A DNA stretch of 64,000 nt, taken from the NCBI RefSeq assembly GCF_022374935.2, contig NZ_CP092430.2, forward strand, positions 4,712,001 through 4,776,000, read 5' to 3'. The translations under genes were made by a program, and so were the position numbers. The DNA is from Mycolicibacter virginiensis (GTDB taxonomy: Bacteria; Actinomycetota; Actinomycetes; Mycobacteriales; Mycobacteriaceae). Positions 9,801 to 18,820 of this stretch are shown here, piece by piece (the stretch's first letter is position 1; each line of letters starts with the position of its first letter). The notes beneath the pieces are model-generated. The model searched no databases and was not told the DNA's origin. It saw only the letters and a program-made list of their open reading frames with translations.

Positions 9801-10068
9801 GGTGCCGAAGTGGCGGATCCTGCCGGACCGTTTCGGCGCCGAGGCGAACTCGCCGGTGATGGACAACAACGGTGGCGGCCCCCTGGGCATCACCGAGCTG
9901 TTGGTGCGCGCGACCACGGTGCCCAGTTATTTGAACCACGACTGGTTCCGCGACTGGGGTGCCCTGCAGCAGTTGACGCCGTATTATCCCGCGGCCACAC
10001 CTGCGCATCTGGATCTGGGCACCGCCGTGCGCTCCGGGCTGTGGAGCCCGGCGCCACTGCGGCACTGA
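6883..10068 (+). CDS. embC: Arabinosyltransferase EmbC (LAM arabinan polymerase)
   Basis: 1061 residues from the GTG at 6883. EmbC (family GT53) extends the arabinan of lipoarabinomannan using decaprenylphospho-arabinose and is an ethambutol target. The N-terminal helix is followed by an extracytoplasmic carbohydrate-binding-like domain (about 40-200), then multiple GT-C helices with the acidic catalytic loop NTSDDGYILTMAR, and a large soluble C-terminal domain with a second sugar-binding fold (INGSRARLP-like motif, here VNGSRARLPYKLDPARVPVLG). It is close to M. tuberculosis EmbC throughout, including QTTAELNWPQNG near the start and WSPAPLRH at the end. Start chosen by homology (VTDTRADFRIARAVAVVAG) and the TAGCAT box. 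A 647-bp region with element B separates it from embA, far more than I remember for M. tuberculosis. Confidence 0.95.
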   Translation: MTDTRADFRIARAVAVVAGVLGTLLAILTPLLPVKQTTAELNWPQNGALASVQAPLIGYVATDLDISVPCQAAAGLTPAKSVLLSTVPKQAPKAVDRGLLIERVNDDLVLVVRNVPVVVAPLSAVLGPDCQKLTFTAHADRVTAEFVGLKYGPNAEKPGSPLTGTRSGYDFRPQIVGVYTDLSGPAPDGLDFTATVDTRFSSAPTPLKLAAMILGVALTIVALIALHILDTADGTRHRRFLPARWWSASPLDALVTLVLVWWHFVGANTSDDGYILTMARISEHAGYMANFYRWFGTPEAPFGWYYDLLAVWSHVSTSSIWMRLPTLAMALACWWLISREVIPRLGHAVKHSRAAAWTAAGMFLAFWLPLNNGLRPEPIIALGILATWCSVERAVATSRLLPLAIACIIGAMTLFSGPTGIASIGALLVAIGPLRTILHRRSKQFGLAPLLAPIAAAVSITAIVIFRDQTLAGEIEASTLKSAVGPSLAWFEEHVRYERLFLATPDGSVARRFPVLALGLALAVSVAMALRKGRIPGTAAGPSRRIIGITIISFIALMFTPTKWTHHFGVFAGLAGSVGALAAVAVGAAAMHSRRNRTLFTAVVLFITALSFASVNGWWYVSNFGVPWSNAFPKWHLAFATMGVGLTVSAALLAAWFHFTNGAERRPRWSALSGYPLAIASWMLIVFEVVSLTASMLGQYPAWTVGRSNLGALTGKTCGLADDVLVEQDPTAGILTPIDAPVDDALGATFSVGFTPNGIPADVSADQVIGPPGLGRLADDDAQIAGGEAGTEGGTTAAEGVNGSRARLPYKLDPARVPVLGSWRAGIQVPALLRSAWYRLPADRANAGPLLVVAAAGRFDRGEVTAQWATEAGAANDKPGGTVEFGDIGAVPAWRNLRAPMSAIPAEATRIRLVVRDDDLAPQHWIAVTPPRVPQLRTLQEVVGSEDPVLLDWLVGLAFPCQRPFGHQNGVTEVPKWRILPDRFGAEANSPVMDNNGGGPLGITELLVRATTVPSYLNHDWFRDWGALQQLTPYYPAATPAHLDLGTAVRSGLWSPAPLRH

Positions 10069-10078
10069 TCTCGGTTAG

Positions 10079-10122
10079 CGGCCTCGCGCGTCCCAGCCCC
10101 ACCGGCCTCGCGCGTCCCAGCC
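10079..10122. repeat. Two-copy 24-bp tandem repeat downstream of embC
   Basis: CGGCCTCGCGCGTCCCAGCC occurs at 10079-10098 and again at 10103-10122 with no mismatch. It is just after the embC stop and just before element B. It may be a simple duplication; no coding role seen. Confidence 0.7.
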
Positions 10123-10136
10123 GTCACCGGACCCGA

Positions 10137-10629
10137 GGTATGTGATAGCTGCCCACCTTTGAGCGACAACGTGCGTTATGTCAATCCGAGGTATGTCCGC
10201 CCGCGGCAACAGGGCCCGACTTGTCACCTCCTGGGGGCAGGGTCGGGCTCATGACGAACGCGATAACCCTGCGCGGCATCGAACTGCGCTATGTCCTGAC
10301 CCACTACCTGCTCCACCATGGAACGTGCAGCATCGGCGAGCTGGCCGCGGAGCTGGCGTCTCGGGGTTTCGGCGTCCAGGGCCGGCCGTCGAAAGCGATC
10401 TCCGACGCGCTGCGTTGGGAGCGCGGTCGCGGCCGGGTATTCCGGCGCGGTCGGGGCCGCTACGGTCCGGCTTCCATGCCGCGCAGCACCGAGCACCGCA
10501 TCCACCAGCGGGTGATGGCGCTGCGGGCCCGGGCGGCGGGTGACGACCCGGGCTGCCGGGTCACCCTATCCCCCACCGAACCTGACATCACGGACGTTGT
10601 CGCTCAAAGGTGGGCACCGATCACATACC
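10137..10629. mobile_element. TIR element B (493 bp) with passenger ORF, between embC and embA
   Basis: Left end 10137-10172 and right end 10594-10629 are 36-bp inverted repeats differing at 2 positions. Each begins GGTATGTGAT at the outer edge and contains TGCCCACCTTTGAGCGACAA. The family core matches elements A and C. The interior holds one small plus-strand ORF (see 10251). No transposase is present and no clear target-site duplication is visible. It lies in the embC-embA gap, with embA's own probable -10 at 10702 lying outside the element. The most likely reading is a non-autonomous mobile or recombination-derived element that has settled in the emb cluster. Confidence 0.75.
10251..10592 (+). 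pseudogene. Winged-helix-like passenger ORF in element B, without its own stop
   Basis: From ATG 10251 the reading frame gives a basic protein with helix-rich segments ([20 protein letters not shown], then [20 protein letters not shown], then [20 protein letters not shown]). The pattern suggests a small winged-helix DNA-binding fold. About 100 residues look protein-like. The frame then continues without a stop through the right inverted repeat (DVVAQRWAP) and joins the embA frame. I recall similar short ORFs scattered in mycobacterial genomes but cannot name the family. The missing stop suggests a decayed copy, or a translational link to embA. Whether it is expressed is unknown. Confidence 0.45.
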
Positions 10630-10701
10630 CCAAGTTTGGTGACGGCAGAGACTGGTGTGACAGGCCCTACGCCGGGTCCCCATCCCGGCCATCCCGTCGC
10701 A

Positions 10702-10707
10702 TAGCAT
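10702..10707 (+). promoter_or_regulatory. Candidate -10 box for embA (leaderless)
   Basis: TAGCAT lies 8 bp before the embA GTG at 10716, outside element B. It repeats the embC arrangement and implies embA-embB can be transcribed on their own despite the insertion. Confidence 0.4.
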
Positions 10708-10715
10708 CAGGGCTC

Positions 10716-13700
10716 GTGTCCTCCACCTACGACCAGCCCCAGCAGCGCTATCGGATCGCCCGGCTGATCGCGGTGCTGGCCGGCCTCACCGGCGTGCTGC
10801 TGTGCGGTATCACCCCGCTGCTCCCGGTCAAACAGACCACCGCCACCATCGCCTGGCCCCAGGGGCTCGACGCCAACGGCCACGTCAGCGACGTCACCGC
10901 TCCGCTGGTATCCGGCGCCCCCAAGGGCCTGGACGTCATCATCCCCTGCTCGGCTATCGCGACCCTGCCCGAAAAGGGCGGGCTGGTGCTGTCCACCGTG
11001 CCGGCCGGCGGCGTCGATGCCACCGCTCACGGCCTGTTCGTGCGGGCCAACAAGACCGCCGTGTTCGCCGCCTACCGCGACCACGTGGCCGCGGCCGCGC
11101 CCCGCGCCAAGATCGCCGACTGCAGCCAACTGCATCTGTGGGCCAACGCCGGCGAGGTCGGCGCGGAGTTCGTCGGCATCCCCGGCGCGTCCGGCACCCT
11201 GCCGCCGGAGAACAAACCGCAGATCGGCGGCATCTTCACCGAACTGGAGATCGGCCCACAGCCCGGCCTGAGCGCGCACATCGCCGTCGACACCCGCTTC
11301 ATCACCCACCCCACCGCCCTCAAGGCCGCCGTGATGGCGCTCGGTGTGCTGGCGGTGCTGGCATCGATCGTCGCGCTGGCGATACTGGACCGGCGCCAAT
11401 GCCACCGCACCCCGCGTAGCTGGCGGCACTGGTTCAAGGCCAATCCGATCACCTGGCTGGCCGACATCGGCGTGCTGGCCACCCTGGCGCTGTGGCACGT
11501 GATCGGCGCCATCTCATCCGACGACGGCTACAACCTCACCATGGCGCGCAACGTCGCGCACGCCGGCTATGTGGCCAACTACTACCGGTTCTTCGGCGCC
11601 ACCGAGGCCCCGTTCGACTGGTATCCGGCACTGCTCGGCCAGCTGAGCGCGATCAGCACCGCCGGAGTGTGGATGCGCCTGCCCGCCACGCTGGCCGGCA
11701 TGGCCTGCTGGCTGATCATCAGCCGCCGCATCCTGCCCCGGCTGGGCCGGCTGTCCGGCAACCGCGTCGCGGTGTTCACCGCTGCGGCCATGTTCGCCGC
11801 GGCCTGGCTGCCGTTCAACAACGGCCTGCGCCCCGAACCGCTGATCGCGCTGGGCACGCTGGTGGTCTGGGTCCTGGTGGAACGCACCATCGCCACCCGC
11901 CGGCTGGTGCCCACCGCGCTGGCGGTCCTGGTGGCGGTCTTCACCGTCACGCTGGCCCCGCACGGACTGATCGCCCTGGCTCCGCTGCTGACCGGCTCCC
12001 GCGCCATCGAGGCGGTGATCCGCAAGCGCCGGGCCACCGACGGCTTACTCGCGCCGCTGGCGGTGCTGGCCGCAGCCGCATCGACCATCGCCGTGGTGGT
12101 CTGCCGGTCGCAGACCCTGGCCGCGGTCGCCGAATCGGCCCGCATCAAGTACGTGGTCGGTCCGACCATCGCCTGGTACCAGGAGTTCCTGCGGTACTAC
12201 TTCCTGACAGTCGAAGAGAACGTCGACGCCTCGTTGACCCGCCGGTTCGCCGTGCTGGTGCTGCTGTTCTGCATGTTCGCCATGCTGGTGGTGCTGCTGC
12301 GGCGCGGCCGGATCAACGGGGTGGCCAGCGGCCCGGCCTGGCGGCTGATCGGATCCACCGCGGTGGGCCTGCTGCTGTTGACGTTCACCCCGACCAAGTG
12401 GGCGGTGCAGTTCGGCGGGTTCGCCGGGCTGGCCGGGGCGCTGGCGGCGCTCACCGCGTTCACCTTCGCCCGCGTCGGGCTGCACAGCCGACGCAACATG
12501 ACCCTGTATGTGACCGCACTGCTGTTCCTGGTCGCGGTGGCCACCTCGGGGGTCAACGGCTGGTTCTACGTCGGCGGCTACGGGGTGCCGTGGTTCGACA
12601 TCCCGCCGGTGATCGCCAGCCGCCCGGTGACCTCGATGTTCCTGGCGGCCTCGATCGCCACCGGCCTGCTCGCCGGCTGGCAGCACTTCCGGTTGGACTA
12701 CGCCGGCCACACCGAGGTGACGCCCAACCGGCGCAACCGGATCCTGGCCTCCACCCCGCTGCTGATCGTCGCCAGCCTGATGGTGCTGCTGATGGTCGGC
12801 TCGATGGCCAAGGCCGCCGCCGGACGCTACCCGGCCTACACCACCGCCAAGGCCAACGCCGACGCTCTCACATCCGGCCTGGCCTCGTGCGGCATGGCCG
12901 ACGACGTGCTGGCCGAGCCCGACGTCAATACCGGTCTGCTGCAACCGGTTCCGGGACAGACCTACGGCGAGCTCGGCCCGCTGGGTGGTTCCGACCCGTA
13001 CGGCTTCGACCCCAACGCCGTCGACGACGACCTCACCTCGCTGGCCGTCATCGCCAAGCCCGGCGTGCCCAATGCGGACGCCTCCCCCAACAAGCCCAGC
13101 GCCAACCAGAGTGACGCGGCAGGTACCGCCGGCGGCAAGATCCCCGACGACGCCCCCGACGGCGTGAACGGTTCCCGGGTGGCGCTGCCGTTCGGCCTGG
13201 ACCCGGCCGTCACCCCGGTGCTCGGCTCCTACAAGGAGCAGGTCGCCGCGCACGCCACCTCGGTCTGGTACCGGCTGCCGGAACAGTCGCCCGATCGGGC
13301 ACCGATTGTCGTGGTCACCGCGGCCGGCGCCATCTGGTCGCACGGTGAGGACGGCAAGCTCGACTACGGCCAGCCGCTGAACCTGGAGTGGGGCAGCACG
13401 GACGGCACGAACGGCGCTATCCGAGCGCTCGGGCAGACCGAACCGATCGACATCGGGCCGCAGAACTCCTGGCGAAACCTGCGTTTCCCGCTGGCCTGGG
13501 CACCACCGGGTACCGACGTGGTGCGCATCGTCGCCAACGACCCGAACCTGTCCACCGAGCAGTGGATCGCCTTCACCCCGCCGCGGGTGCCGGTGGTCAA
13601 GACCATCAGTGAGTTGATGGGCTCGCAGACTCCGGTGCTGATGGACATCGCCGTCGCGGCGAACTTCCCCTGCCAGCGGCCGTTCACCGAACACCTGGGC

Positions 13701-13991
13701 ATTGCCGAGCTGCCGGAGTACCGGATCATGCCCGATCACAAGCAGACCGCGGCATCGTCGAACCTGTGGCAGTCGGCCGAGGACGGCGGGCCGTTCATGA
13801 TCACCCAGGCCATGCTGTGGACTACCACCGTCCCGACGTACCTGCGCAATGACTGGTATCGCGACTGGGGTGCGGTGGAGGCCTATCACCGTCTGATCCC
13901 CACCAAGGACGCACCCGACGCCGTCATCGAGCAGGGCACCGTCACTGTTACCGGCTGGAGCCGGCCCGGACCGATTCGAGCACTGCCATGA
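10716..13991 (+). CDS. embA: Arabinosyltransferase EmbA (arabinogalactan branching)
   Basis: 1091 residues from the GTG at 10716 (M. tuberculosis EmbA has 1094). EmbA works with EmbB to build the branched terminal arabinan of arabinogalactan from decaprenylphospho-arabinose. Layout as in EmbC: N-terminal helix, extracytoplasmic domain, multispanning GT-C core with [19 protein letters not shown], and a soluble C-terminal domain ([21 protein letters not shown]) ending in [12 protein letters not shown] as in the M. tuberculosis protein. Start chosen by homology ([20 protein letters not shown]). The frame is open further upstream to 10221, through the passenger ORF of element B, so a longer product is formally possible. 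The stop overlaps the embB start by 4 bp (ATGA). Confidence 0.95.
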   Translation: MSSTYDQPQQRYRIARLIAVLAGLTGVLLCGITPLLPVKQTTATIAWPQGLDANGHVSDVTAPLVSGAPKGLDVIIPCSAIATLPEKGGLVLSTVPAGGVDATAHGLFVRANKTAVFAAYRDHVAAAAPRAKIADCSQLHLWANAGEVGAEFVGIPGASGTLPPENKPQIGGIFTELEIGPQPGLSAHIAVDTRFITHPTALKAAVMALGVLAVLASIVALAILDRRQCHRTPRSWRHWFKANPITWLADIGVLATLALWHVIGAISSDDGYNLTMARNVAHAGYVANYYRFFGATEAPFDWYPALLGQLSAISTAGVWMRLPATLAGMACWLIISRRILPRLGRLSGNRVAVFTAAAMFAAAWLPFNNGLRPEPLIALGTLVVWVLVERTIATRRLVPTALAVLVAVFTVTLAPHGLIALAPLLTGSRAIEAVIRKRRATDGLLAPLAVLAAAASTIAVVVCRSQTLAAVAESARIKYVVGPTIAWYQEFLRYYFLTVEENVDASLTRRFAVLVLLFCMFAMLVVLLRRGRINGVASGPAWRLIGSTAVGLLLLTFTPTKWAVQFGGFAGLAGALAALTAFTFARVGLHSRRNMTLYVTALLFLVAVATSGVNGWFYVGGYGVPWFDIPPVIASRPVTSMFLAASIATGLLAGWQHFRLDYAGHTEVTPNRRNRILASTPLLIVASLMVLLMVGSMAKAAAGRYPAYTTAKANADALTSGLASCGMADDVLAEPDVNTGLLQPVPGQTYGELGPLGGSDPYGFDPNAVDDDLTSLAVIAKPGVPNADASPNKPSANQSDAAGTAGGKIPDDAPDGVNGSRVALPFGLDPAVTPVLGSYKEQVAAHATSVWYRLPEQSPDRAPIVVVTAAGAIWSHGEDGKLDYGQPLNLEWGSTDGTNGAIRALGQTEPIDIGPQNSWRNLRFPLAWAPPGTDVVRIVANDPNLSTEQWIAFTPPRVPVVKTISELMGSQTPVLMDIAVAANFPCQRPFTEHLGIAELPEYRIMPDHKQTAASSNLWQSAEDGGPFMITQAMLWTTTVPTYLRNDWYRDWGAVEAYHRLIPTKDAPDAVIEQGTVTVTGWSRPGPIRALP

Positions 13992-16900
13992 CCCCGCCTG
14001 TGACCGACCGTGACCTGAAACTGACCCGCTGGGTGGCCGTCGTCGCCGGCCTTGTGGGCTTCCTGCTGTCGGTGGCCACCCCGCTGCTGCCGGTGGTGCA
14101 GACCACCGCCACGCTGAACTGGCCGCAACACGGCGAGCTGAGCAGTGTGACGGCACCGCTGATCTCGCAGACCCCGACCTCGATGACGGTGAAGGCGCCG
14201 TGCGCGTTGGTGCGCGCACTGCCCCCCGAGGGCGGCACGCTGCTGGCGACCGCGCCGGCCAAGGGCAAGGACGCTGCGCTCAACGGGCTGTTCATCACCG
14301 TCACCGAGAAACGGGTGGACGTCACCGACCGCAACGTGGTGCTGGCCACCGCACCGCGAGCCAAGGTGGAAGGGCCCGGCTGTACCGACATCGAGGTCAC
14401 CTCGTCGCACGCCGGAACCTTCGCCACCATCGGCGGGATCACCCAGCGCTACGGCTGGCCCGACCCGAACCTGCGCCCGCAGATCGTCGGGGTGTTCACC
14501 GACCTGGCCGGTCCCGCGCCGGCCGGGCTGTCGCTGACGGCAGACATCGACACCCGGTTCTCCACCAAGCCCACGGCGCTCAAGCGGGCCGCGATCTATG
14601 CCGCCATCCTGGCCACGGTGATCGCGGTGCTGGCGCTGTGGCGCCTGGACCGGCTCGACGGCCACCGGATGCACCGGCTGATCCCGAGCCGGTGGCGGTT
14701 CTTCTCACTGGCCGATGTGGCAGTGGTCTTCGGATTCCTGCTCTGGTACGTGATCGGGGCGAACTCCTCCGACGACGGCTACATCCTGGGGATGGCCCGG
14801 GTCGCCGATCACGCCGGCTACATGAGCAACTACTTCCGGTGGTTCGGCAGCCCCGAAGACCCGTTCGGCTGGTACTACAACCTGCTGGCGCTGATGACGC
14901 ACGTCTCCGACGCCAGCATCTGGATCCGGCTGCCGGACCTGGTCGCCGGTCTGGTGTGCTGGCTGCTGCTGAGCCGTGAGGTGCTGCCCCGGTTCGGCCC
15001 CGCGGTGGCGGCCAGCAAGCCCGCGCTGTGGGCCGCCGGCCTGGTGCTGCTGGCGGCATGGATGCCGTTCAACAACGGCCTGCGCCCCGAGGGCATCATC
15101 GCGGTCGGTGCGCTGATCACCTGGGTGCTGGTGGAGCGGGCGATCATCTCCAGCCGGCTCACGCCGGCGGCGCTGGCGATCATCTGCGCGGCCTTCACCC
15201 TGGGCATCCAGCCCACCGGACTGATCGCAGTGGCCGCGCTGCTGGCCGGCGGCCGTCCGCTGCTGCGGATTCTGGTGCGCCGTCACCGCATTCACGGCAC
15301 CTGGCCGCTGGTGGCGCCGCTACTGGCCGCCGGCGCGGTGATCCTGACCGTGGTGTTCTCCGACCAGACCATCCGGGCGGTGTTGGAAGCCACCAGGGTC
15401 CGCACCGCGATCGGCCCCAGCCAGGCCTGGTACACCGAGAACCTGCGCTACTACTACCTGATCCTGCCGACCGTCGACGGCTCACTGTCGCGGCGGTTCG
15501 GTTTCCTGATCTGCGCGCTGTGCCTGTTCACCGCGATGTTCATCATGTTGCGGCGCAAGCGTGTTCCCGGCGTCGCCAGCGGACCGGTCTGGCGGCTGAT
15601 GGGCGTCATCCTGGCGACCATGTTCTCGCTGATGTTCGCGCCCACCAAGTGGGTGCACCACTTCGGGCTGTTCGCCGCGGTGGCCGGAGCGATGGCGGCG
15701 CTGACCACGGTGCTGGTATCGCGACAAGTGGTGCGCTGGTCGAGAAACCGAATGGCATTCGCGGCAGCGGTGCTGTTCATCCTGGCGTTGTGTTTCGCCA
15801 CCACCAACGGTTGGTGGTACGTGTCGAGCTATGGCGTGCCGTTCAACGCCGACATGCCGCGCATCGGCGGGGTCACCGTCAGCACAATCCTGTTCGCCAT
15901 GTTCGCCGTGGCGGCCGGTTGGGCGGCGTGGCTGCACTTCGCGCCGCGTGATCGCGGCGAGGGCCGGCTGGCCCGGGCCCTGACCGCCGCGCCCATTCCG
16001 GTGGCGGCCGGTTTCATGGTGTGCGTGTTCGTGGCCTCGATGGTGGCCGGCGTCATCCGTGAATACCCGACCTATTCCAACGGCCTGGCCAACGTGCGGG
16101 CGTTCGTCGGCGGCTGCGGACTGGCCGACAATGTGCTGGTGGAGCCGGACCCCAACGACGGGGCGCTGACGCCGCTGCCCGGTGAGTACGGCGACCTCGG
16201 CCCGTTGGGCGGGGTGGACCCGGTGGGCTTCACCGCCAGCGGGGTGCCGGAGAAGGTGGTCGCCGAGTCGCTGCGGATGCCGATCACCCAGCCGGGCACC
16301 GACTACGACTGGGACGCCCCGAAGAAGCTGAAGACGGCCGGCATTAATGGCTCGACCGTGCCACTCCCGTATGGCCTGGACCCGGCCCGGATTCCGTTGG
16401 CGGGCAGCTACAGCACCGACGGTCAGCAGGAGTCCAAGTTGACGTCGGCCTGGTACAGCCTGCCCCCGGCCGATGACGGTCACCCGCTGGTGGCGGTGAC
16501 CGCCGCGGGCACCATCGCCGGCAACAGCGTGCTCAAGGGCTACACCACGGGCCAGGATGTGCAACTGGAGTACGGGGTTCCCGGGCCCGACGGCGTCCCG
16601 GTGGCCGCCGGACGGCTGGTGCCCTACGACCTGTTCGGCGAGTGGCCGCGGATGTGGCGCAACCTGCGCTACCCCCGCGCGCAGATCCCCGGCGACGCCG
16701 TCGCGGTACGCATTGTGGCTTCTGACAAGTCGCTGAACCCGCGGGACTGGATCGCGTTCACCCCGCCGCGGCTGCCCGAGGTGAAGACCATCCAGGAGTA
16801 CATCGGCTCTTCACGGCCGGTGCTGCTGGACTGGGCGGTGGGCCTGGCCTTCCCGTGCCAGCATCCGATGTTGCACGCCAACGGGGTCACCGAGGTGCCC

Positions 16901-17167
16901 GAGTACCGGATCACCCCGGACTACAACGCCAAGAAGCAGGACACCGACACCTGGCAGGACGGGGTCAACGGCGGGCTGCTCGGTATCTCCGACATGCTGC
17001 TGCGCGCCCACGTGATGGCCACCTACCTGAACTACGACTGGGGCCGCGACTGGGGCTCGTTGCGTCAGTTCGAGGTGATCACGCCGGCCACGCCCGCGGA
17101 GTTGGACCTGGGTAGCGCGACGCGTTCGGGCTGGTGGTCACCGGGCCAGATCCGGATCAAGGCCTGA
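13988..17167 (+). CDS. embB: Arabinosyltransferase EmbB (ethambutol target)
   Basis: 1059 residues from the ATG at 13988, which overlaps the embA stop. EmbB is a GT53 glycosyltransferase adding 3,5-branched arabinose in arabinogalactan. Family landmarks: [12 protein letters not shown] near the start, the catalytic loop [20 protein letters not shown], the C-terminal [21 protein letters not shown], and the end [11 protein letters not shown]. Met269 in the loop corresponds to M. tuberculosis Met306, the common ethambutol-resistance position, and is the susceptible-type residue here. The protein is about 39 residues shorter than the M. tuberculosis one, mainly through a shorter N-terminus and shorter cytoplasmic loop after the second helix. 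Its last 11 bp overlap the convergent MFS gene. Confidence 0.96.
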   Translation: MTPPVTDRDLKLTRWVAVVAGLVGFLLSVATPLLPVVQTTATLNWPQHGELSSVTAPLISQTPTSMTVKAPCALVRALPPEGGTLLATAPAKGKDAALNGLFITVTEKRVDVTDRNVVLATAPRAKVEGPGCTDIEVTSSHAGTFATIGGITQRYGWPDPNLRPQIVGVFTDLAGPAPAGLSLTADIDTRFSTKPTALKRAAIYAAILATVIAVLALWRLDRLDGHRMHRLIPSRWRFFSLADVAVVFGFLLWYVIGANSSDDGYILGMARVADHAGYMSNYFRWFGSPEDPFGWYYNLLALMTHVSDASIWIRLPDLVAGLVCWLLLSREVLPRFGPAVAASKPALWAAGLVLLAAWMPFNNGLRPEGIIAVGALITWVLVERAIISSRLTPAALAIICAAFTLGIQPTGLIAVAALLAGGRPLLRILVRRHRIHGTWPLVAPLLAAGAVILTVVFSDQTIRAVLEATRVRTAIGPSQAWYTENLRYYYLILPTVDGSLSRRFGFLICALCLFTAMFIMLRRKRVPGVASGPVWRLMGVILATMFSLMFAPTKWVHHFGLFAAVAGAMAALTTVLVSRQVVRWSRNRMAFAAAVLFILALCFATTNGWWYVSSYGVPFNADMPRIGGVTVSTILFAMFAVAAGWAAWLHFAPRDRGEGRLARALTAAPIPVAAGFMVCVFVASMVAGVIREYPTYSNGLANVRAFVGGCGLADNVLVEPDPNDGALTPLPGEYGDLGPLGGVDPVGFTASGVPEKVVAESLRMPITQPGTDYDWDAPKKLKTAGINGSTVPLPYGLDPARIPLAGSYSTDGQQESKLTSAWYSLPPADDGHPLVAVTAAGTIAGNSVLKGYTTGQDVQLEYGVPGPDGVPVAAGRLVPYDLFGEWPRMWRNLRYPRAQIPGDAVAVRIVASDKSLNPRDWIAFTPPRLPEVKTIQEYIGSSRPVLLDWAVGLAFPCQHPMLHANGVTEVPEYRITPDYNAKKQDTDTWQDGVNGGLLGISDMLLRAHVMATYLNYDWGRDWGSLRQFEVITPATPAELDLGSATRSGWWSPGQIRIKA

Positions 17168-18593
17168 GGTCTGCGCCTTCACGCGCGTCGGCCACCGGCT
17201 GATTCGCGATGACGGCCGCGAGCTCGCGCTCGAGTTCGCCCTGCACGCCGGGGATTCCGGTGCCGCGCAGGGAACACCCGAGGGTCTCCGGCAGGAACCT
17301 CAGGGCGCCCAACCCGAGCACCGCGGCGGCCACCAGATATGCCGCCGGGAAAAGCTGCCAACCGGTGTGTTCGATGACCGAGTCGGCCAGCACCGGTGAG
17401 GTGCCGCCGAAGACCGCGACCGCGGCGTTGTCGGCGATCGCGAAGCCCGCGTAGCGCACCTGGGTGGGGAACATCGCTGGGAACGTCGCCGCCACCGTTG
17501 CCAGCGGTGCGGCGAACAGCACACTGAGGACGGTGAATCCGACCAGCGCGCAGGCGAATCCCTGGCCCATTAGCCAGTACATCGGCAATGCCAACACGAT
17601 GAACCCGATCAGCGACCCGCGCCACAGCGGCTTTCGACCGATCCGGTCCGACCAGGCGCCGGCAAACGGAATACAGGCCATCATGGCCAGCTCGCCGACC
17701 AGCACCACTGCCGTCCTGCAGCGCTCGTCAAGGCCGGCGGAGGCGTGCAGGTAGGTCGGCTGGTAGGTCACCAGGGTGTAGTCGATGACGTTCAGCGCGA
17801 CCAGTAGCGCGAAGGTCACCAGAATCGGCCGGGTGTAGTTGGTCAGCAGGTCGACCAATCGGTCCCAGGCCGATCCCTTGATCGCGTCGCAGGCGACGCA
17901 TTCGGCGAACACCGGCGTCTCGGGCATCCGACTGCGCAGCACCAAGCCCAGCACGCCTAACGGCAGGGCCAGCAGGAACGGGATACGCCAGCCCCACTCG
18001 GCCATCTGTTCGTGACTGAGCATCGCCTCCAACGCCAACACGACGGCACTGCCCAGGACAAAGCCGCCAACAGCGCCGAACTCCAGGAAACTGCCGTAGG
18101 TCCCACGTTTGTCATCGGGCGCGCTTTCGGCCATAAACGTTGCGGCGCCGCCGTATTCACCTCCGGTGGAGAAGCCCTGCACCACCCGCAGGGCGATCAA
18201 CAGCCCAGGAGCCCACCATCCGGCGGTGGCATAGGTGGGCAAGACCCCGATCAGTGTGGTCGCCACGGCGATCAGCAGGATGGTCGCAACCAGCACAGAC
18301 TTCCGCCCGAACCGGTCTCCGATCGGGCCCCAGATCATGCCGCCCAGCGGCCGAAGCACGAAAGAGACGGCGAAGCCGAACATGGTCCCGAGGTTGCCGA
18401 GCGTGTCCGGGAAAAAGGCCTCGGTCAGATAGGTCGCCACAACGGCATAGACGCCGTAGTCATACCATTCGGTTGCGTTGCCGATTGCTGAGGCTGCAAT
18501 TGCTTTGCGCAGCAGTCGTTTTTGTTCATCTGGAGCGGTCCGCGATTTCCGGGTAACCGGCGCCGACGGCCTGGCCGGCAGCAGTAGACTCAT
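17157..18593 (-). CDS. MFS transporter of the metabolite:H+ symporter (ProP/KgtP-like) type
   Basis: 478 residues with about 12 predicted helices. The N-terminal signature ASAIGNATEWYDYGVYA and the loop GDRFGRKSVLV (between helices 2 and 3) are typical of the MHS branch of the major facilitator superfamily. RVVQGFSTGGEYGGAATFMAE follows at helix 4 to 5, and a second GAWSDRIGRKPLW loop occurs in the C-terminal half. Relatives import dicarboxylates, alpha-ketoglutarate, shikimate or osmolytes with protons; the substrate cannot be read from sequence. The start ATG at 18593 has GAGG upstream. It is convergent with embB and overlaps it by 11 bp, so no separate terminator fits between them. In M. 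tuberculosis this position holds Rv3796/Rv3797. Confidence 0.88.
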   Translation of the reverse strand: MSLLLPARPSAPVTRKSRTAPDEQKRLLRKAIAASAIGNATEWYDYGVYAVVATYLTEAFFPDTLGNLGTMFGFAVSFVLRPLGGMIWGPIGDRFGRKSVLVATILLIAVATTLIGVLPTYATAGWWAPGLLIALRVVQGFSTGGEYGGAATFMAESAPDDKRGTYGSFLEFGAVGGFVLGSAVVLALEAMLSHEQMAEWGWRIPFLLALPLGVLGLVLRSRMPETPVFAECVACDAIKGSAWDRLVDLLTNYTRPILVTFALLVALNVIDYTLVTYQPTYLHASAGLDERCRTAVVLVGELAMMACIPFAGAWSDRIGRKPLWRGSLIGFIVLALPMYWLMGQGFACALVGFTVLSVLFAAPLATVAATFPAMFPTQVRYAGFAIADNAAVAVFGGTSPVLADSVIEHTGWQLFPAAYLVAAAVLGLGALRFLPETLGCSLRGTGIPGVQGELERELAAVIANQPVADAREGADLRP

Positions 18594-18781
18594 CGCGCCT
18601 CGCCGCTAGGGCACTCGCTGCCATCACACACGTCGACCCCCTCGTCAGGCCTCCGACGGTTCGCACGGCGATCCGGGCAGCCGGAATCACGTTCCGGCCC
18701 CGCACAATCGGAACCTCGGCGGCCGGCCCATCACGGGATCGCCTGGGGTAAACGATAATTGGTTTGCTACAGAAGTGACTG

Positions 18782-18806
18782 GTGTTGCTGAAGCGTTACG
18801 CAACAC
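18782..18806 (-). terminator. Hairpin downstream of the PE-PPE gene
   Basis: GTGTTGC and GCAACAC form a perfect 7-bp stem around an 11-nt loop, about 15 bp past the stop of the leftward gene. There is no U-tract, as is common for mycobacterial terminators. Confidence 0.4.
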
Positions 18807-18820
18807 TTATCCGTCCGAGA

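Noticed and set aside
12045-14219. 724-codon minus-strand frame across embA/embB
   Set aside because: Antisense to two conserved Emb proteins and without domain signatures; a codon-bias artefact.
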